DNA of 64,000 nucleotides from Ursus arctos (GCF_023065955.2 NW_026622808.1:32810475-32874474), one strand, 5' to 3'; counted from the first letter of the stretch, positions 12,329 through 24,430 are shown. Made by a program: numbers and translations. The notes: generated by a model not told the origin, from the letters alone.

Positions 12329-12528
12329 GGAACACCTGGGTGGCTCGATCAGTTAAGCGTCTGCCTTCAACTCAACTCATCATCTTGGGTCCTGGGATCA
12401 AGTTCCGCATTGGGCTCCCTGCTCGGCGGGGAGTCTTCTTCTCCCTCTGCCTACCACTCCCCCTGCTTATGCTCTCTCTCTCTCTCTGACAAATAAATAA
12501 AAATCTTAAAAAATAATAATAAAAATTT
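12329..12528 (+). repeat. CAN-SINE
   Basis: Diverged head 'ggaacacctgggtggctcga'; AT-rich tail with uncertain end. Confidence 0.88.
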
Positions 12529-12529
12529 T

Positions 12530-13010
12530 AAAGTTCTGCTTTTTACATTTGTATATCTAATCCACCTGGGATTTATCTTATTTATGATGGAGAAGTTAGG
12601 AGGACCCTAATTGTATTTGATTTTCTACATAGATGGCCACTGGTCCTGGTGCCTTTGAACAGCTCCTTTGCAAGCTCATTTTGGGCTCTCCTTTTGGTTC
12701 CACAGTCCACTTCTACTGTACCACTGCAATGCTGCTTTAAATATAATAGCTTTAAGGGGCGCCTGGGTGGCACAGCGGTTAAGCATCTGCCTTCGGCCCA
12801 GGGCATGATCCCGACGTTGTGGGATCGAGCCCCACATCAGGCTCCTCTGCTGGGAGCCTGCTTCTTCCTCTCCCACTCCCCCTGCTTGTGTTCCCTCTCT
12901 CGCTGGCTGTCTCTATCTCTGTCAAATAAATAAATAAAATCTTTAAAAAAATAAATAAATAAATATAGTAGCTTTATGATAAGTCTTTGTTTGGTAAGCT
13001 AGGACTCCGA
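12530..13010 (-). mobile_element. L1 ORF2 remnant split by a SINE
   Basis: 'atctaatccacctgggattt' through 'tatgataagtctttgtttgg' reads as the decayed minus-strand ORF2 3' region seen in the larger L1 copies. Confidence 0.55.
12755..12960 (+). repeat. CAN-SINE, young subfamily
   Basis: 'ggggcgcctgggtggcacag' head. Flanks aaatata[a/g]tagcttta at 12,739 and 12,961. Confidence 0.95.
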
Positions 13011-13614
13011 ACCTTCAAAATTATTTTACTTGGGTTTTGACTGTCTCATGAATTTTAGTTCAAAAACAAAGGAACAGGAATGGCAAAATCAATAGCAAAA
13101 GAAAAAAAAACCCAACCCTGTTGGAATTGGCTTGGATTTGCATTGACTTAACAGTACACTGCCCACTTGAGTGACCTTGTTTTTTTCAGCAATATTATTT
13201 ACTTTGCATTACCCCAGTCAAAAAAAATATCATGTGGCCCCTCAGCAGCTTGGCTCAGGGCAGGGCTTACTTCTTTTTTAGAATGGTAAATTGCTTATGA
13301 TGACTCTGGTCACCTTGAGGATACCAGGCAAGTCCCACAATGCATCTGGGTGGCTGTCAGCCTTGGGGCAACTGTCCTGAGCTGCCTACTGAAGCAAGTC
13401 AGGGGTATGAGGGACAATGTGCAGCGTTCTAATCTCTTTTTTGGGGGTGGGGAGCAAGAAAGGCCAAATAAGTTTTGTTCACTGGCACTGAGTTTGCAAA
13501 TATGGGCTTAATAAACCAGTCCTGTGATTAGTGCTTGGGCTGTGAGGAGTGGGCAGTTGCTGAACTTGTCTGTGCAAATACTTGGTCTTTTAGTCTCTTC
13601 AAAAGCATTGTTTT

Positions 13615-13804
13615 TTTTTGGGTTTTTTTTTGCCGGGGGCGGGGGGAGAGGCAGAGGGAGAAAGAGAAAGAGGATCTTAAGCAGTCTCCATGCCCAGCAT
13701 GGAGCCAGTTGGAGGGCTCGATCTCACAACCCTGAGATCATAACCTGTGCTGAAATCAAGAGTTGGACACTTAACCGGTGCTTAACCAACCACCCAGGCG
13801 CCCC
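13615..13804 (-). repeat. CAN-SINE
   Basis: Perfect duplication aaaagcattgtttt at 13,601 and 13,805. Confidence 0.93.
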
Positions 13805-13854
13805 AAAAGCATTGTTTTAAGACTTAATAATTGTTACATTAGCCACATTGTTTG

Positions 13855-14310
13855 ATCTCTCTATACAGAAGAAAATTTTTCCCCTTGAAATATTGCAAAG
13901 TAAATTGCAGAGATTTCTGATACTTTATCCCTAAATCCTTCAAAATTAAGGATAGCCTCTTATAGAACCACACTGCTGTCATCTCACCTAAGAAAATTAA
14001 CAGTAAATCCAGTCTCCACCGCAGTGATAAAATTCCCCAATTACTCCTTTTGAAGCTGGGCTTATGAGTTTTTTGTTTCTTAAAGTTTTTTTAGTTTTTT
14101 GTTTTTTGTTCTAAGTAAATCCATATCCAGTCAAGATGCACACAGTACATCTGGTTGCTGTTTCTAAATCTAGAACAGCCCCCTCGTGTTTAGGGGTGTC
14201 AGCATTTGGACAGACCAGGCCAGTTATCTTGTAGAAGGTCCCACATTCTAGATTTGTCTGATTGTGTCTTCATGACTCCTGTGTTTGCTATAAATTGGGA
14301 GTTAGGCCTA
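13855..14310 (-). repeat. Old interspersed repeat, copy 1 of a three-copy family
   Basis: Contains 'cctaagaaaattaacagtaa', 'ctagaacagccccctcgtg' and 'ccacattctagatttgtctg'. Related sequence occurs at 48.24-48.96 and 53.13-53.58 kb. Family name uncertain; orientation is relative to my memory of the consensus. Confidence 0.5.
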
Positions 14311-14312
14311 GA

Positions 14313-14690
14313 GCAGCCCTGCCCAACAGCAAAATAATGTGAGCCACACGTGTGATTCAATATTTCCTGGTAGCCACGTGAAAAAATAAAAATAAGAGGG
14401 AGGAATTAATTCCAGTAATATATTTTATTTAACACATTTCTTTATTTATCATTTATTAATATGTATTATTTACTTAACATTTTATTTAATAATATATTTT
14501 ATATCCAAAATAATATCATTTCAGTATGTAATCAATATTTTAAAAGTATTAAGGAGACATTGTACGTTCCTTTCTTATGCTAACTTTTCAAAATTTAGTG
14601 TGTATTTTGCCCTTAATGGGCTAGCCACATTTCCAGTGCTTAATGGCCACATGTAGCTGGTGCCTCTGTACTGGACAGCACAGGGTGAGA
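14313..14690. mobile_element. Non-autonomous hAT-like DNA transposon
   Basis: Edges 'gccctgcccaacag' and 'gtactggacagcac' are imperfect inverted repeats, and the body has the 'gtgtattttgcccttaatgg ... ctagccacat' motifs of an old mammalian hAT repeat. It lies just before the DAG1 coding exon. Subfamily not resolved. Confidence 0.55.
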
Positions 14691-14806
14691 CTTGATCCAA
14701 CTCAGGGTAGATGTTTTTTTCAACACTTAGGGGGTAGTAACTGCCTGTGTACAACTTGGAAACCATGGGGTTTGTTAAAGTCTGAGTCTACTCTCTTCTT
14801 TTTCAG

Positions 14807-14912
14807 GCCCTGGGATGGAGCAGGTGTGCAGAGGGTGAGGACCCAGCTCTGGGACCAGGTCACTTGCCTCCTTTCTTAGTGAGACTGTCGGCTTGAGCAG
14901 ATCCAGGCCGGG
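14807..14912 (+). other. DAG1: DAG1 5' UTR part of the first coding exon
   Basis: These 106 bases lie between the splice acceptor and the dystroglycan start codon. They contain a short upstream reading frame: ATG at 14,815, seven codons (MEQVCRG), stop at 14,836-14,838. Its start has G at -3 and G at +4. The leader is interrupted upstream by an intron and its other exon is outside the window. Confidence 0.8.
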
Positions 14913-15188
14913 ATGAGGATGTCTGCGGGCCTTTCGCTGCTGCTCCCCATGTGGGGGAGGACCTTTCTCCTTCTGCTTTCTGTGGCCATGGCTCAGTCCC
15001 ATTGGCCTTCGGAGGCTGGCAGGGACTGGGAGAACCAGCTTGAGGCGTCCATGCACTCAGTGCTCTCAGACCTTCACGAGGCTGTTCCCACAGTGGTGGG
15101 CATTCCTGATGGCACGGCTGTCGTTGGGCGCTCATTTCGAGTGACCATTCCAACGGATTTAATTGCCTCCAGTGGAGAACTCATCAAG
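14913..15188 (+). CDS. DAG1: Dystroglycan precursor, first coding exon (residues 1-92)
   Basis: This exon encodes the signal peptide and the beginning of alpha-dystroglycan, the secreted matrix-binding half of the dystroglycan receptor. Residues 1 to about 28 are a signal peptide with a long hydrophobic core (SLLLP to LLLLSVAMA). The following WENQLEAS and [16 protein letters not shown] stretches match the start of the alpha-dystroglycan N-terminal Ig-like domain as I know it from mammals. Two in-frame ATGs occur, at 14,913 and 14,919. I chose the first because the known mammalian protein begins MRM and because it has G at -3. Compared with the human protein as I remember it, about three residues are missing near residue 34 (SEAGRDW). 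The exon ends in phase 0 at an AAG/GTGAGA donor. Translation past the donor soon hits a stop, as expected for intron. Confidence 0.95.
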
Positions 15189-15934
15189 GTGAGACTGGAT
15201 ATAAAGCTTATATAAATGAGGAAGAATCCTCATCTGCATTTTGGTTTTAGTTGTTTTTTGTTTTTGTTTTTTTAGTTTTCCATTCTAAGTTCCAGTAATT
15301 CTGAGCTCAGTTCTTCCAGGACCTGTGCAGTTACCATAGAGAGGGACAACTACTGATACTCACAGGGGGGGTCCCCAGATATCTCCAAATAGCATCCTAA
15401 ACTTTTATTCTTGCTCCCATTTTTGAAGGTGTTACCATTAAAAAGCCTTTACATCTGTGGTTTGGAAAATTTCATGGTCATTGGGGTAGGATTTGATGGA
15501 AGGGCTTATGTGTAGGAAAAGGTCTTCTTTCATTAACCATGGCATTAAACCCAAGAAATACAGAACTTTGAAATGATTTGAACCTGTTTTTACAAAATAA
15601 GGTATGAGTAAATATAGGAGTCTTGCTCTCATTTGGTGTTGTATGTTTACTAACATATTTGATCACCTAAGAACTGGTATTAGTACCCAGACTTCAGCCT
15701 TGCCCCATCTCCTTTGGGGAAGCAGTCCAGAGAACAAGGGGATCAGAGACCCCTGTGATAGAAGAGTGTCTTGGCTGGCCCAAGATGGAAATCAGGTGAA
15801 ATAGGAAGCTTTTGTGTCAAGAAGTACCATCCCTTTGTCTGGGGTTGTGGGTCCTTGGAATTTCCCCTGGATCCTGAGTGAGTTTGCACAGTGGCCACAT
15901 GATGGGTTGGGTATATCCCTCAAGTTATGAACAT

Positions 15935-16290
15935 CTCTTAGAGCAGAAGTCAACTCTTTTTCTTAGAGGGCCAGATAGTAAATATTTTAGGCCTTGCAGG
16001 CCATGTGGTTTCTATTGCAGCTCCTCAGCCCTGCCAGTATAGTACAAAAGTAGCCATAGATAATGTGTAAATGAATGGGCATGAGCACGTTCCAATAAAA
16101 CTTTACTTATGGACGCTAAAACTAAAATTTGAATTTCATGTAATATTCACATGTCAAAAGATATTCTTTCGATTTTTTTTTTCTCTCTCAATCATTTGAA
16201 AATGCAAAAACCGTTTTTAGCTCATAGGACTTAACAAAAACAGGTGGTAGGCCACGTTTGGCTCTTGGCCTAGTTGTCCTATAGCATTCT
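15935..16290 (+). mobile_element. Old hAT-like DNA transposon relic
   Basis: 'gggccagatagtaaatattt', 'taggccttgcaggccatgtg', 'tccaataaaactttacttat' and 'acaaaaacaggtggtaggcc' appear in the order of a widespread mammalian non-autonomous element. Confidence 0.6.
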
Positions 16291-16410
16291 TCCCCTAGAG
16301 GTGTGGCTTGAAAATGAACCAAAAATATCCCAAGATTTGTACTTTGTGATGGTAGTTTTTATATCTCTTTTGCCTTTATTTTTTTAATTTTTATTTTTTT
16401 AAAGAACCCA

Positions 16411-16606
16411 TTTTTCTTTTTTTTTTTTAAAGACTTCATTTATTTGTCAGAGAAGAGAGTACAAGCAGGGGGAGCAGCAGGCAGAGGGAGAAGCAGGCTC
16501 CCCGCCGAGCAGGGAGCCCGATGCATCAGGGCTCCATCCCAGGACCCTGGGATCATGACCTGAGCCGAAGGCAGACGCTTCACCAACTGAGACACCCAGG
16601 AGCCCC
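16411..16606 (-). repeat. CAN-SINE
   Basis: T-run at left and head 'gagacacccaggagcccc' at right; no clear target duplication. Confidence 0.9.
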
Positions 16607-16634
16607 TCTCGTTTGCCTTTAGACTTCTGCAAAC

Positions 16635-17400
16635 ACATAGTGTTCTGGTTATCTGTTGGTGTGTTTAAACTGCCAGAAGTTAGTGGTTTAAAACTCCTGG
16701 TTTGTTTTGCTCACAATTTTGTGCCCAGGAATTCAGGGAGTCAGAGCTCATCGGAAACCTCATTTCTGCTTCACATAGTGGCTCATCTGGGGCCAGAGGG
16801 TCCACTTCTGTAAATGGCTCATTCATGGCTAACAAGTTGGTGCTACTGTTGACAGGGAGCTTAGCCGGGGCTGTTGGTCAGGGTCGTTGGTTCCTCTCCG
16901 TGTAGACCTTTCCATGGGCTGCTTGGATTTCCTCACAGCAATTAGCTGGGTTCCAAGAGTGGGTATTCCAAGAAACAGGAAGTGGAAGCTGCCAGTCTCT
17001 TAAGGCCTGGCTTAGTAACTTGTACAGCAACACGTCATTGTACTCGTTGGTCAAAGCACACGCAGCCTCTGGTGGGTCCTTACCAACTTTCTCCCCTCTG
17101 ACCCACAAGCCCCAGGCATCTACATTAGACATGGTCACAAACGCTATGCCACTCTTCCCACTGAGATGTGGATCTCTGCCGCTTTCCCTTGAATCTGGGT
17201 GGACCCACTCCTTACCTGCATCTTCCCTGTGCTCCCTTCATTTTCCCTGGTGGCCCCCTTCTCTTTAGGTCATGGCTTGTTCTCAGGGTGGCTTTCTGAT
17301 CTCAGATCCTGGCTTAGTTCCACAGAGCTCATTCTAGTTTGCGAAGTTTTCCATGTCATCTTTGTAATGCCCCAGCAAGCCAGTACCTAGTCTGACCATT
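16635..17400 (+). repeat. Old LTR-like interspersed repeat
   Basis: 'ttctggttatctgttggtgt' and 'aggaattcagggagtcagag' resemble the repeat at 55.09-55.69 kb. Right boundary is approximate; family not named. Confidence 0.4.
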
Positions 17401-18039
17401 AGGAAAAGAAGAGTGGCAGTTTTGGAAGTACAGTCCTTGTCCACCTTCACATTTGATCTTCTGAATATCCAAACCCTGTAGTGGTTGCCCTTGTTCCGGT
17501 GGTCACTGGAATGTTTTACACAGATTAGTTTTGACGAGAGCTGCCTTGAATCAATACAGTGAGCTGGGTATTTGCTGTATCTGGCAGAGAAATATTTAAC
17601 AGGCTTATTCACCAGGGGAGTAAAGAGATTTTACTGGGAAAACAGGATTTTATGTGAGCACATTTATCTGTAGAAAGCAGACCATTTAGTAGCTGATCAG
17701 CCTGTAGAAAAACAGATGAAAATGTGTGACTGTGTCCCAGACGGTCTTACCATCAGGGTTGTATGGGGTGGGAAATCAGATCAGAAAGCGTGACTTCATA
17801 TCTGGATCTTCAGTTTCCCTAGATGTAAAACAGATTAATAAATCTTTATATAAAAAGAGTTGGTTTTTTTTTCTCTTTGTAATAATGATATATAAATGTG
17901 TGTTGTAGAAAAGGGAGAGAAAAATCTCTTGTAGTTCCTACCACTCAGAGTGAACTCTTCTGTCATTTTCTGTGTTCATGAGGAGCTGTCCATCTCACAC
18001 ACACACACACAGACATCTTAGACCTGGAATCATACTGGC

Positions 18040-18671
18040 CATGTATTTTTTTTAATTTTTAATTTTGTTTTTGTTTTTCATATATTTAAAATCAATTGAC
18101 ATATAGTATATTATTAGTTTCACAGGTAGAGTTTAGTGATTCATCAGTTGCATACGACACCCAGTACTCATCACATCACGTGACTTCCTTAATACCCATC
18201 ACCCAGTTACCCCATCCCCCCATCCGCCTCCCCTCCAGCAACCCTCAGTTTATTTCCTATAGTTAAGAGTCTCTTACGGTTTGTCTCCCTCTCTGATTTC
18301 GTCTTATTTTATTTTTCCTTCTCTTCCCCTGTGTTCACCTGTTTTGTTTCTTAAATTCCACATATGAGTGAAATTATATGATAGTTGTCTTTCTCTGACT
18401 TATTTCACTTAGCATAATAACGTCTAGTTCCATCCATGTTGTTGCAAATGGCAAGATTTCATTCTTTTTGATGACTGAGTAATATTCCATTGTAGATATG
18501 TACCATGTCTTCTTTATCCGTTCATCTGTTGATGGACTTCTGGGCTCTTTCCATATTTTGGCTGTTGTGGACATTGCTGCTATAAACATTGGGGTACATG
18601 TGCCCCTTTGAATCTGTGTCTGTACTCTTTGGATAAATACCTAGTAGTGTAATTACTGGGTTATAGAGTAA
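18040..18671 (-). mobile_element. L1 3' end with ORF2 C-terminus
   Basis: The minus strand encodes the last part of L1 ORF2p: MEYYSVIKKNEILPFATTW, then 'LSEISQ'. The typical carnivore L1 3' UTR follows ('atatagtatattattagttt' on +). The left end at about 18,040 is AT-rich. Related copy at 53.87 kb. Confidence 0.85.
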
Positions 18672-18944
18672 TTTTTTTTTTTTTTTTTTAAGATTTATTT
18701 AGAGTCTGGGGTGCCTGAGTGGCTCAGTTGGTTGGGCATCTGCTTTTGGCTCAGGTTGTGATCCTGGGGTCCTGGGATCAAGCCCTGCATCAGAGCTCCC
18801 TGCTCAGCGGGGAACCTGCTTCTCCCTCTCCCTCTGCCTGCCGCTCCCCCTGCTTGTGCTGTCTCTCTCTATCAAGTGAATAAATAAAATCTTAAAAAAA
18901 GAAAAGAGTCGGATGCTGTACCAATTGAGCCACCCAGGCGCCCC
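18672..18944 (-). repeat. Minus-strand CAN-SINE remnant interrupted by another SINE
   Basis: A T-tail with 'aagatttatttagagtc' (18,672-18,706) and a head 'ggatgctgtaccaattgagc' to 'gcgcccc' (18,911-18,944) belong to one reversed element. A + strand SINE lies between them. The element's middle is missing. Confidence 0.75.
18707..18904 (+). repeat. CAN-SINE inserted in a SINE
   Basis: Full + strand copy, head 'ggggtgcctgagtggctcag', tail 'aaataaaatcttaaaaaaag'. Flanked by agagtc on both sides (18,701 and 18,905). Confidence 0.9.
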
Positions 18945-18977
18945 CATACTGGACATCTTTTTAGACCTACTTTTTTT

Positions 18978-19163
18978 TTTTTAAAGATTTATTTATTTAT
19001 TTTAGAGAGAGAGCAGGGACAGAGGGAGAGGGAGAGAGAATCCCAAGCAGACTCCTGCTGACGGTAGAGCCTGACACGGGGCTTGATCTCATCACCCTGA
19101 GATCATGACCTGAGCCAAAACCAAGAGTCAGATGCTCAACTGACTGCGCCACCTAGGCACCCC
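18978..19163 (-). repeat. CAN-SINE
   Basis: Flanks acctacttttttt and acccaccttttttt look like a decayed duplication. Confidence 0.88.
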
Positions 19164-19308
19164 TACACCCACCTTTTTTTATTCACTGTAGCTTGAGTTT
19201 TTTCCTCATGGTCATCCATGAGGACTTCCAAAGGTATCCATCACAACTACTACTATCATCCAAGCTACCACTTATTTGCCTCTTCCCAGGCTGCCTCCTT
19301 CTGTTCTT

Positions 19309-19495
19309 TTTTTTTTTTCCAAGATTTTATTTATTTATTTGTCAGAGCGCACACAAGCAGGGGGAGTGGCAGGCAGAGGGAGAAGCAGGCTCCCTGCTGA
19401 GCAAGGAGCCCAACATGGGACTCGATCCCAGGACCCTGGGATCATTATCTGAGCTGAAGGCAGATGCTTAACCAGCTGAGCCACCCTGGCATCCC
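19309..19495 (-). repeat. CAN-SINE
   Basis: 16-bp duplication g[c/t]ctcct[t]ctgttctt-type flanks at 19,293 and 19,496. Confidence 0.92.
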
Positions 19496-19559
19496 GCTTC
19501 CCTCTGTTCTTGACCCCAGTCTGTTTTCCACACTGAGGCAAGAGACATTCTTATCTTCG

Positions 19560-19790
19560 TAAAGCTTAAATCTGCTAACACCTCCCCTTCCCCCAACCAG
19601 TACTGAGCTGCACTTAGGATTAAGGCCCATGTGATCTGGCCTCTGGCCTCCTCTCTCTCCTCTTTCCCTTTGTATATCATGTCCCAGCCATACTAGCCTC
19701 TTTCTTGACCCACGGACATGCCAAGCTCAGGGTCCACCCTGGCCTCTGGCACACACTTTCTTCAGCCTAGGTCCTGGGTGAGCGTTGGTC
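19560..19790 (+). repeat. L2-like relic
   Basis: 'aggcccatgtgatctggcct' and neighbouring 'catactagcctctttcttg' match a widespread mammalian repeat also seen at 43.33 kb. I associate it with L2; family assignment uncertain. Confidence 0.4.
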
Positions 19791-22341
19791 TTCTGGGCAT
19801 TTTGGACAGGGCCAAGTTGCCTAATGAGGATTCACAGGCAGAGCATGGTCCTCTCCTGAGATCAGATGAGATTTGATAGTGTGGTTGTCCTTCTTGCTGT
19901 GACTGGTCAGGGGATGTGCATGGGGGATAGGTGATGGAATAAGTCAGTGTTTGCAACAGACTAAGCAATCAGTAGTCTATTGAAGGGATAGAAAAGTGAG
20001 TCTCATTCTAAGTGAGCTGCCCTGGCCACCTAACCAAGCCTTGTTTGACTTGCGTGCCTCGAACCTTTGTGGTTACGCTGACTATTTCAGGTCGTGGCAA
20101 GTCTGGGACTCACAGTGGCAGAGGGTGTATTGCTTTGCATGAGCCACATGTGCCCATCAGGTAACATCAGCTTCCCAAAGCAAGGGCTTCCCTGTACTTT
20201 ATACACCAGGCCACAAGGAAATAAGAGAAGAGGGGATCCACCTGCCTGGAGGGGGTAGCCCTGAGGTCCTGGACCCTCTGCTCTGCCTCACGCCTGACAC
20301 CCTTTTTTGGTGTCCGGACAGCCCTTGTTCAGTTGCAGCTTGCCCAGCGGCTGTTACTTCCCCTGCTGTTCTCTGGCTCTGCCTCGAGAATGGATTTGCT
20401 GTTATCGACACCAGCTTAACTCCCAGATGGATTCTGTTGACCTGATGTTGCCAGCGGGGGCTGTGGGATACCTTCAGGCCCAGGGGCCAGCATGACCTTC
20501 TGGAGAGACTTGTGTCCCAGTACTCCATTCTCTCCTGCAGCCTTAGAACACTCTAAAGCAGGTGGTCCTTGCATGTGCTCCCTTGGACCAGTACCTGTAT
20601 GTAAAGCTCACCCCAGGTCAGCTGTCCTTTGCCCTCACAGATGCCTTGGGACCCTAGAGCACCCTCCCTCCTTGTCAGAGTTTGTGTGGATGGGTCCCAC
20701 AGAAGCCAGCTTGGCCTTTGTTGGCTAGATCATCGCTGTCCCAAGTTGGCCACAGTATAAGTTACCCATCTTGACTCTTGCCTCCCTCAGGAGTGGCTCC
20801 AGCTCCCTGCAGATGCCTCTCCTCTGACTTGAGTGAGCGAGGAACTGGCTGAGGAAGGTGATTATGTGCCTGGAGACATTCTTATCCCTCCTTTCTAGGG
20901 TGGTCAGGAGAGACATCATTACATCTCATGAAATGATTGGCTGCCCCTTCAGATGTCTCATTTTGGTAGAGCCCGCAGGTTGGCTTTTCATTCCCACTTC
21001 CCCTTATCCTCCTAGCCTGGATACAATGTGGACTTACCCTCAGCCCAAGATGTCGGCAGACTGGGAGCAGCCCTTCCTGGGACTGTGCTCTCAGCTGCTG
21101 GCGTGGGCCCCCAATTGTTCCCCTGAGAACAATGGATACTCTTTTTGGCCAGGAAGGGGAACTCATGAAAGGACCGTTTCTTTGGATGCTTGAGAGCTTT
21201 GTGGCAACCCCGCCTGCATGAGATGAACTGCAGTTTCTTCCTGCCTCGAGTGGGTGTTCCCTGGCTCTGAATGGACCCCTTGTGAACACAGCACACCGGG
21301 AAATGCGGGTTGGCGAGGGAAGGCATCTTTGAGGGTGGGTTGTAAGAATGACATTTGCCTAGACACATCAACTCAAATACTTACTGAGGTGTAGACTTGA
21401 CTTCTGTATTTAAAAAAGAAAAATTTATGGACAAGGGCTGAAGGAGCATGACAAAAGTAAAAATAGATGACTTTGGAATTGGGGGACTGACTAATTCTGA
21501 GGATTTTTATTAATGGCTGTAACTATGCTAAGCTGTCCCTTTCGGGGGAAAAAAGATTAATTTTTGTTTTTAGATGAGAACAGTTAACATCAGGTAAAAT
21601 GATTCCTAACTCAGACCTGAAGGGCACTGGCTGGACTGGACGAGTTGTGTTCAGAATGTGATCCTGTGGCCTTGGGCTTTGTGGCAAGAGCCGTGTGCTG
21701 GTTTGAGGCTTGCATGTCTACCAAAGCTCGTCTCTCGTGGGTATGGCTCTGCTTTACTCAGCAAAGCAAAGGCCTCTTGTACCCACTTCCACCATGGTTC
21801 CTCATCTTATGTGGGGACGGAGTTTCAGCTCTTTGATCTCAAACCAGAGGCTCTTCCGGTTGACCTGTGCCATCTCCCTGCAGCCTAGTCATGTGACTGT
21901 CCGTGTGTGTCATTTACAGAAGCTGAGCTTGGCCACAGAGTAGATTTGTGTCATTGTCATAGTCCAGGGCCCAGATATAGGATCACCCGGATGTGAGTCT
22001 GCACCATGGGGGCTCTGAAACTGGACTGGAGGCTCAGACTCCATCAGAGGGACAATTTCCTCTCTCCCTAGGCAGAGGAGAGCACATAGTAGGCCTGCGC
22101 AGAGGATGCCTTGATTACCTCATGTGTCAGTGCCTCTAGGGTGTTGCGTATGGTACTCAGCCATAGATGGCTCCAGGTTGGGCCAGCTTGCAACTTGGCT
22201 GAGGAGTGGGGAACCGAAAGGTCAGGAGTCAGTAACCAGGTCTGAGGGATGGCAGGGACTTTGCCAGGGAAGGCTGCTAGAGGCCTAAGCGGTGGGGTAT
22301 CCCAGGGCAGCAGTCTGTGCCACTTTGAAATGGACCACTGA

Positions 22342-22470
22342 GGGGCACCTAGGTGGCTCAGTTAGTTAAGTGGCTGACTCTTGATTTGGACTCAGGTCAT
22401 GACTGCAGGGTCATGGGATCGAGCCCTGTGTCAGACTCCATACTCAGTGTGGAGTCTGCTTGTCCCTCTC
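22342..22470 (+). repeat. CAN-SINE, 3' end lost at an L1 boundary
   Basis: Head and middle are normal up to 'tctgcttgtccctctc'. The tail is replaced by L1 sequence at about 22,471. Confidence 0.88.
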
Positions 22471-24430
22471 CTAATTTTTAATTGGATTCTTTGTGTTTTG
22501 GGTGTTGTGTTGTATAAGTTTTTTATGTATTTTGGATACTAACCCTTGAATGGATATGTCATTTGCAAATATCTTCTCCCATTCAGTAGGTTGCTTTTTC
22601 ATTTTATTGTTTCCTTCACTGTGTAGAAACTTTTCATTTTGATTGTAGTCCCAATAGTTTATTTTTGCTTTTTTTCCCTTTGCCTCGGGAGATCTATCTA
22701 GAAAAATGTAGCTATGGCCAATGTCATAAAGTACTGCCTGTGCTCTCTTCTAGGGTTTTTATGGTTTCAGGTCTCACATTTAGGCCTTTAATCCATTTTG
22801 AGTGTATTTTTGTGTATGTGTAAGAAAGTGGTCTAATTTCATTCTTTTGCATGTAGCTGACCAGTTTTCCTAACACCATTTGTTGAAGAGACTGTCTTTT
22901 TTCCATTGGATATTCTTTCTTTCTGTGTTGAAGATTAACTGACTATATAACTGTGGGTTTATTTCTGGGTTTTCTGTTCCATTGATCTGTATGTCTCTTT
23001 TTTTGTGCCAGTACCATACTATTTTGATTACTACAGCTTTGTAATATAACTTAAAGACTGGAATTGTGATACCTCCAATTTTGTTTTTCTTTTTCAAGGT
23101 TGCTTTGGCTATTCAGGGTCTTATGTGGTTCCATACAGATTTTAGGATTGTTTGTTCTAATTCTGTGAAAAATGCAGTTGGTATTTTGATAGGGATTGCA
23201 TTAAATCTGTAGATTCTTTTTGGTAGTATAGACATTTTAACCATATTTATTCTTCCAATCCATGAGCATGGACTGTCTTTCCATTTCTTTTTGTTATCTT
23301 AGTTTCTTTCATCAGTGTTTCTTTTTTTTCATTTATTTATTTATAAAGATTTATTTATTTATTTATTTATTTATTTGACAGAGAGAGGGAGAGAGAGACA
23401 GTGAGAGAGGGAACACAAGCAGGGGGAGTGGGAGACGGAGAAGCAGGTTTCCCACTGAGCAGGGAGCCCGATGTGGGGCTCGATCCCAGGACCCTGGAAT
23501 CATGACCTGAGCCGAAGGCAGACGCTTAACTGACTGAGCCATCCAGGTGCCTCATCAGTGTTTTATAGTTTTCAGAGTACAGGTCTTTCACCTCTTTGAT
23601 TGAGTTTATTCCTAGATATTTTATTATTTTTGGTAGAGTTGTAAGTGGGATTGTTGTCTTAATTTCTCTTTCTGCTGCTTCATTATTAGCATATAGGAAT
23701 GCAACAGATGTCTGTACATTGGTTTTGTATCCGGCAACTTTACTGAATTCACTTATCAGTTCTAGTAGTTTTTTGGTGGAGTCTTTTCTATATATAGTAT
23801 CATGTCATCTGCAGTAGTGAAAATTTTACTTCTTCCTTACCAGTTTGGATGCCTTTTATTTCCTTTTTGTTGTCTAATTGCTGTGGCTATGACTTCCAGT
23901 ACTGTGTTAAATGAAAGTGGTGAGAATGACATCTTTGTCTTGTTCCGGACCTTTGGGGCCAAACTCAGTTTTTCCCCATTGAGTATGATGTTAGCTGTGG
24001 ATTTTTCATATACGGCCTTTATTGTGTTGAGGTATGTTCTCTGTAGACCAACTTTGTTGAGGTTTTTATCATGAATGTATGTTGTACTTTGTCGAATGCT
24101 TTTTGCATCTGTTGAAGTGATCATATGATTTTTATCCTCTCTCTTACTGATGTGACATATCACATTGATTAATTTGCTAATATTGAACCACCTTTGCATC
24201 CCAGGAACAAATCCCACTTGATCCTGGTGAACGATTTTTTTTAATGTATTGTTGGATTCAGTTGGCTAGTGTTTTGTTGAGAATTTTTACATCCATGTTC
24301 ATCAGAGATACTGGCCTGTGGTTCTCTTTTTTGGTGGTGGCTTTATCTGGTTTTGGTATTGGAAACTTGCTTTTTGATGAGGGATTAAGTACTGGAAGCT
24401 CCTCTGTCCATTTGCTCTCTGTCCAGGCTT
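22471..24430 (-). mobile_element. L1 ORF2 segment (reverse transcriptase region), inactive
   Basis: Minus-strand frames match L1 ORF2p: GFVPGMQRWFNISK with a later ANIILNGEKL motif (23,837-24,217), [15 protein letters not shown] with KDSLFNKWC (22,870-23,097), and IKGLNVRPETIKTLEE (22,724-22,906). The frames are broken by stops and by a SINE at 23,321-23,552. Both element ends are missing. Confidence 0.92.
23321..23552 (-). repeat. CAN-SINE with (TTTA)n tail
   Basis: Perfect duplication catcagtgttt at 23,310 and 23,553. The tail has an expanded ATTT repeat. Confidence 0.95.

Noticed and set aside
22471..24430. Reverse transcriptase frames as a possible retrovirus or active element
   Set aside because: The motifs are those of L1 ORF2p, not retroviral pol. 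Stops, a SINE insertion and missing ends make it inactive.
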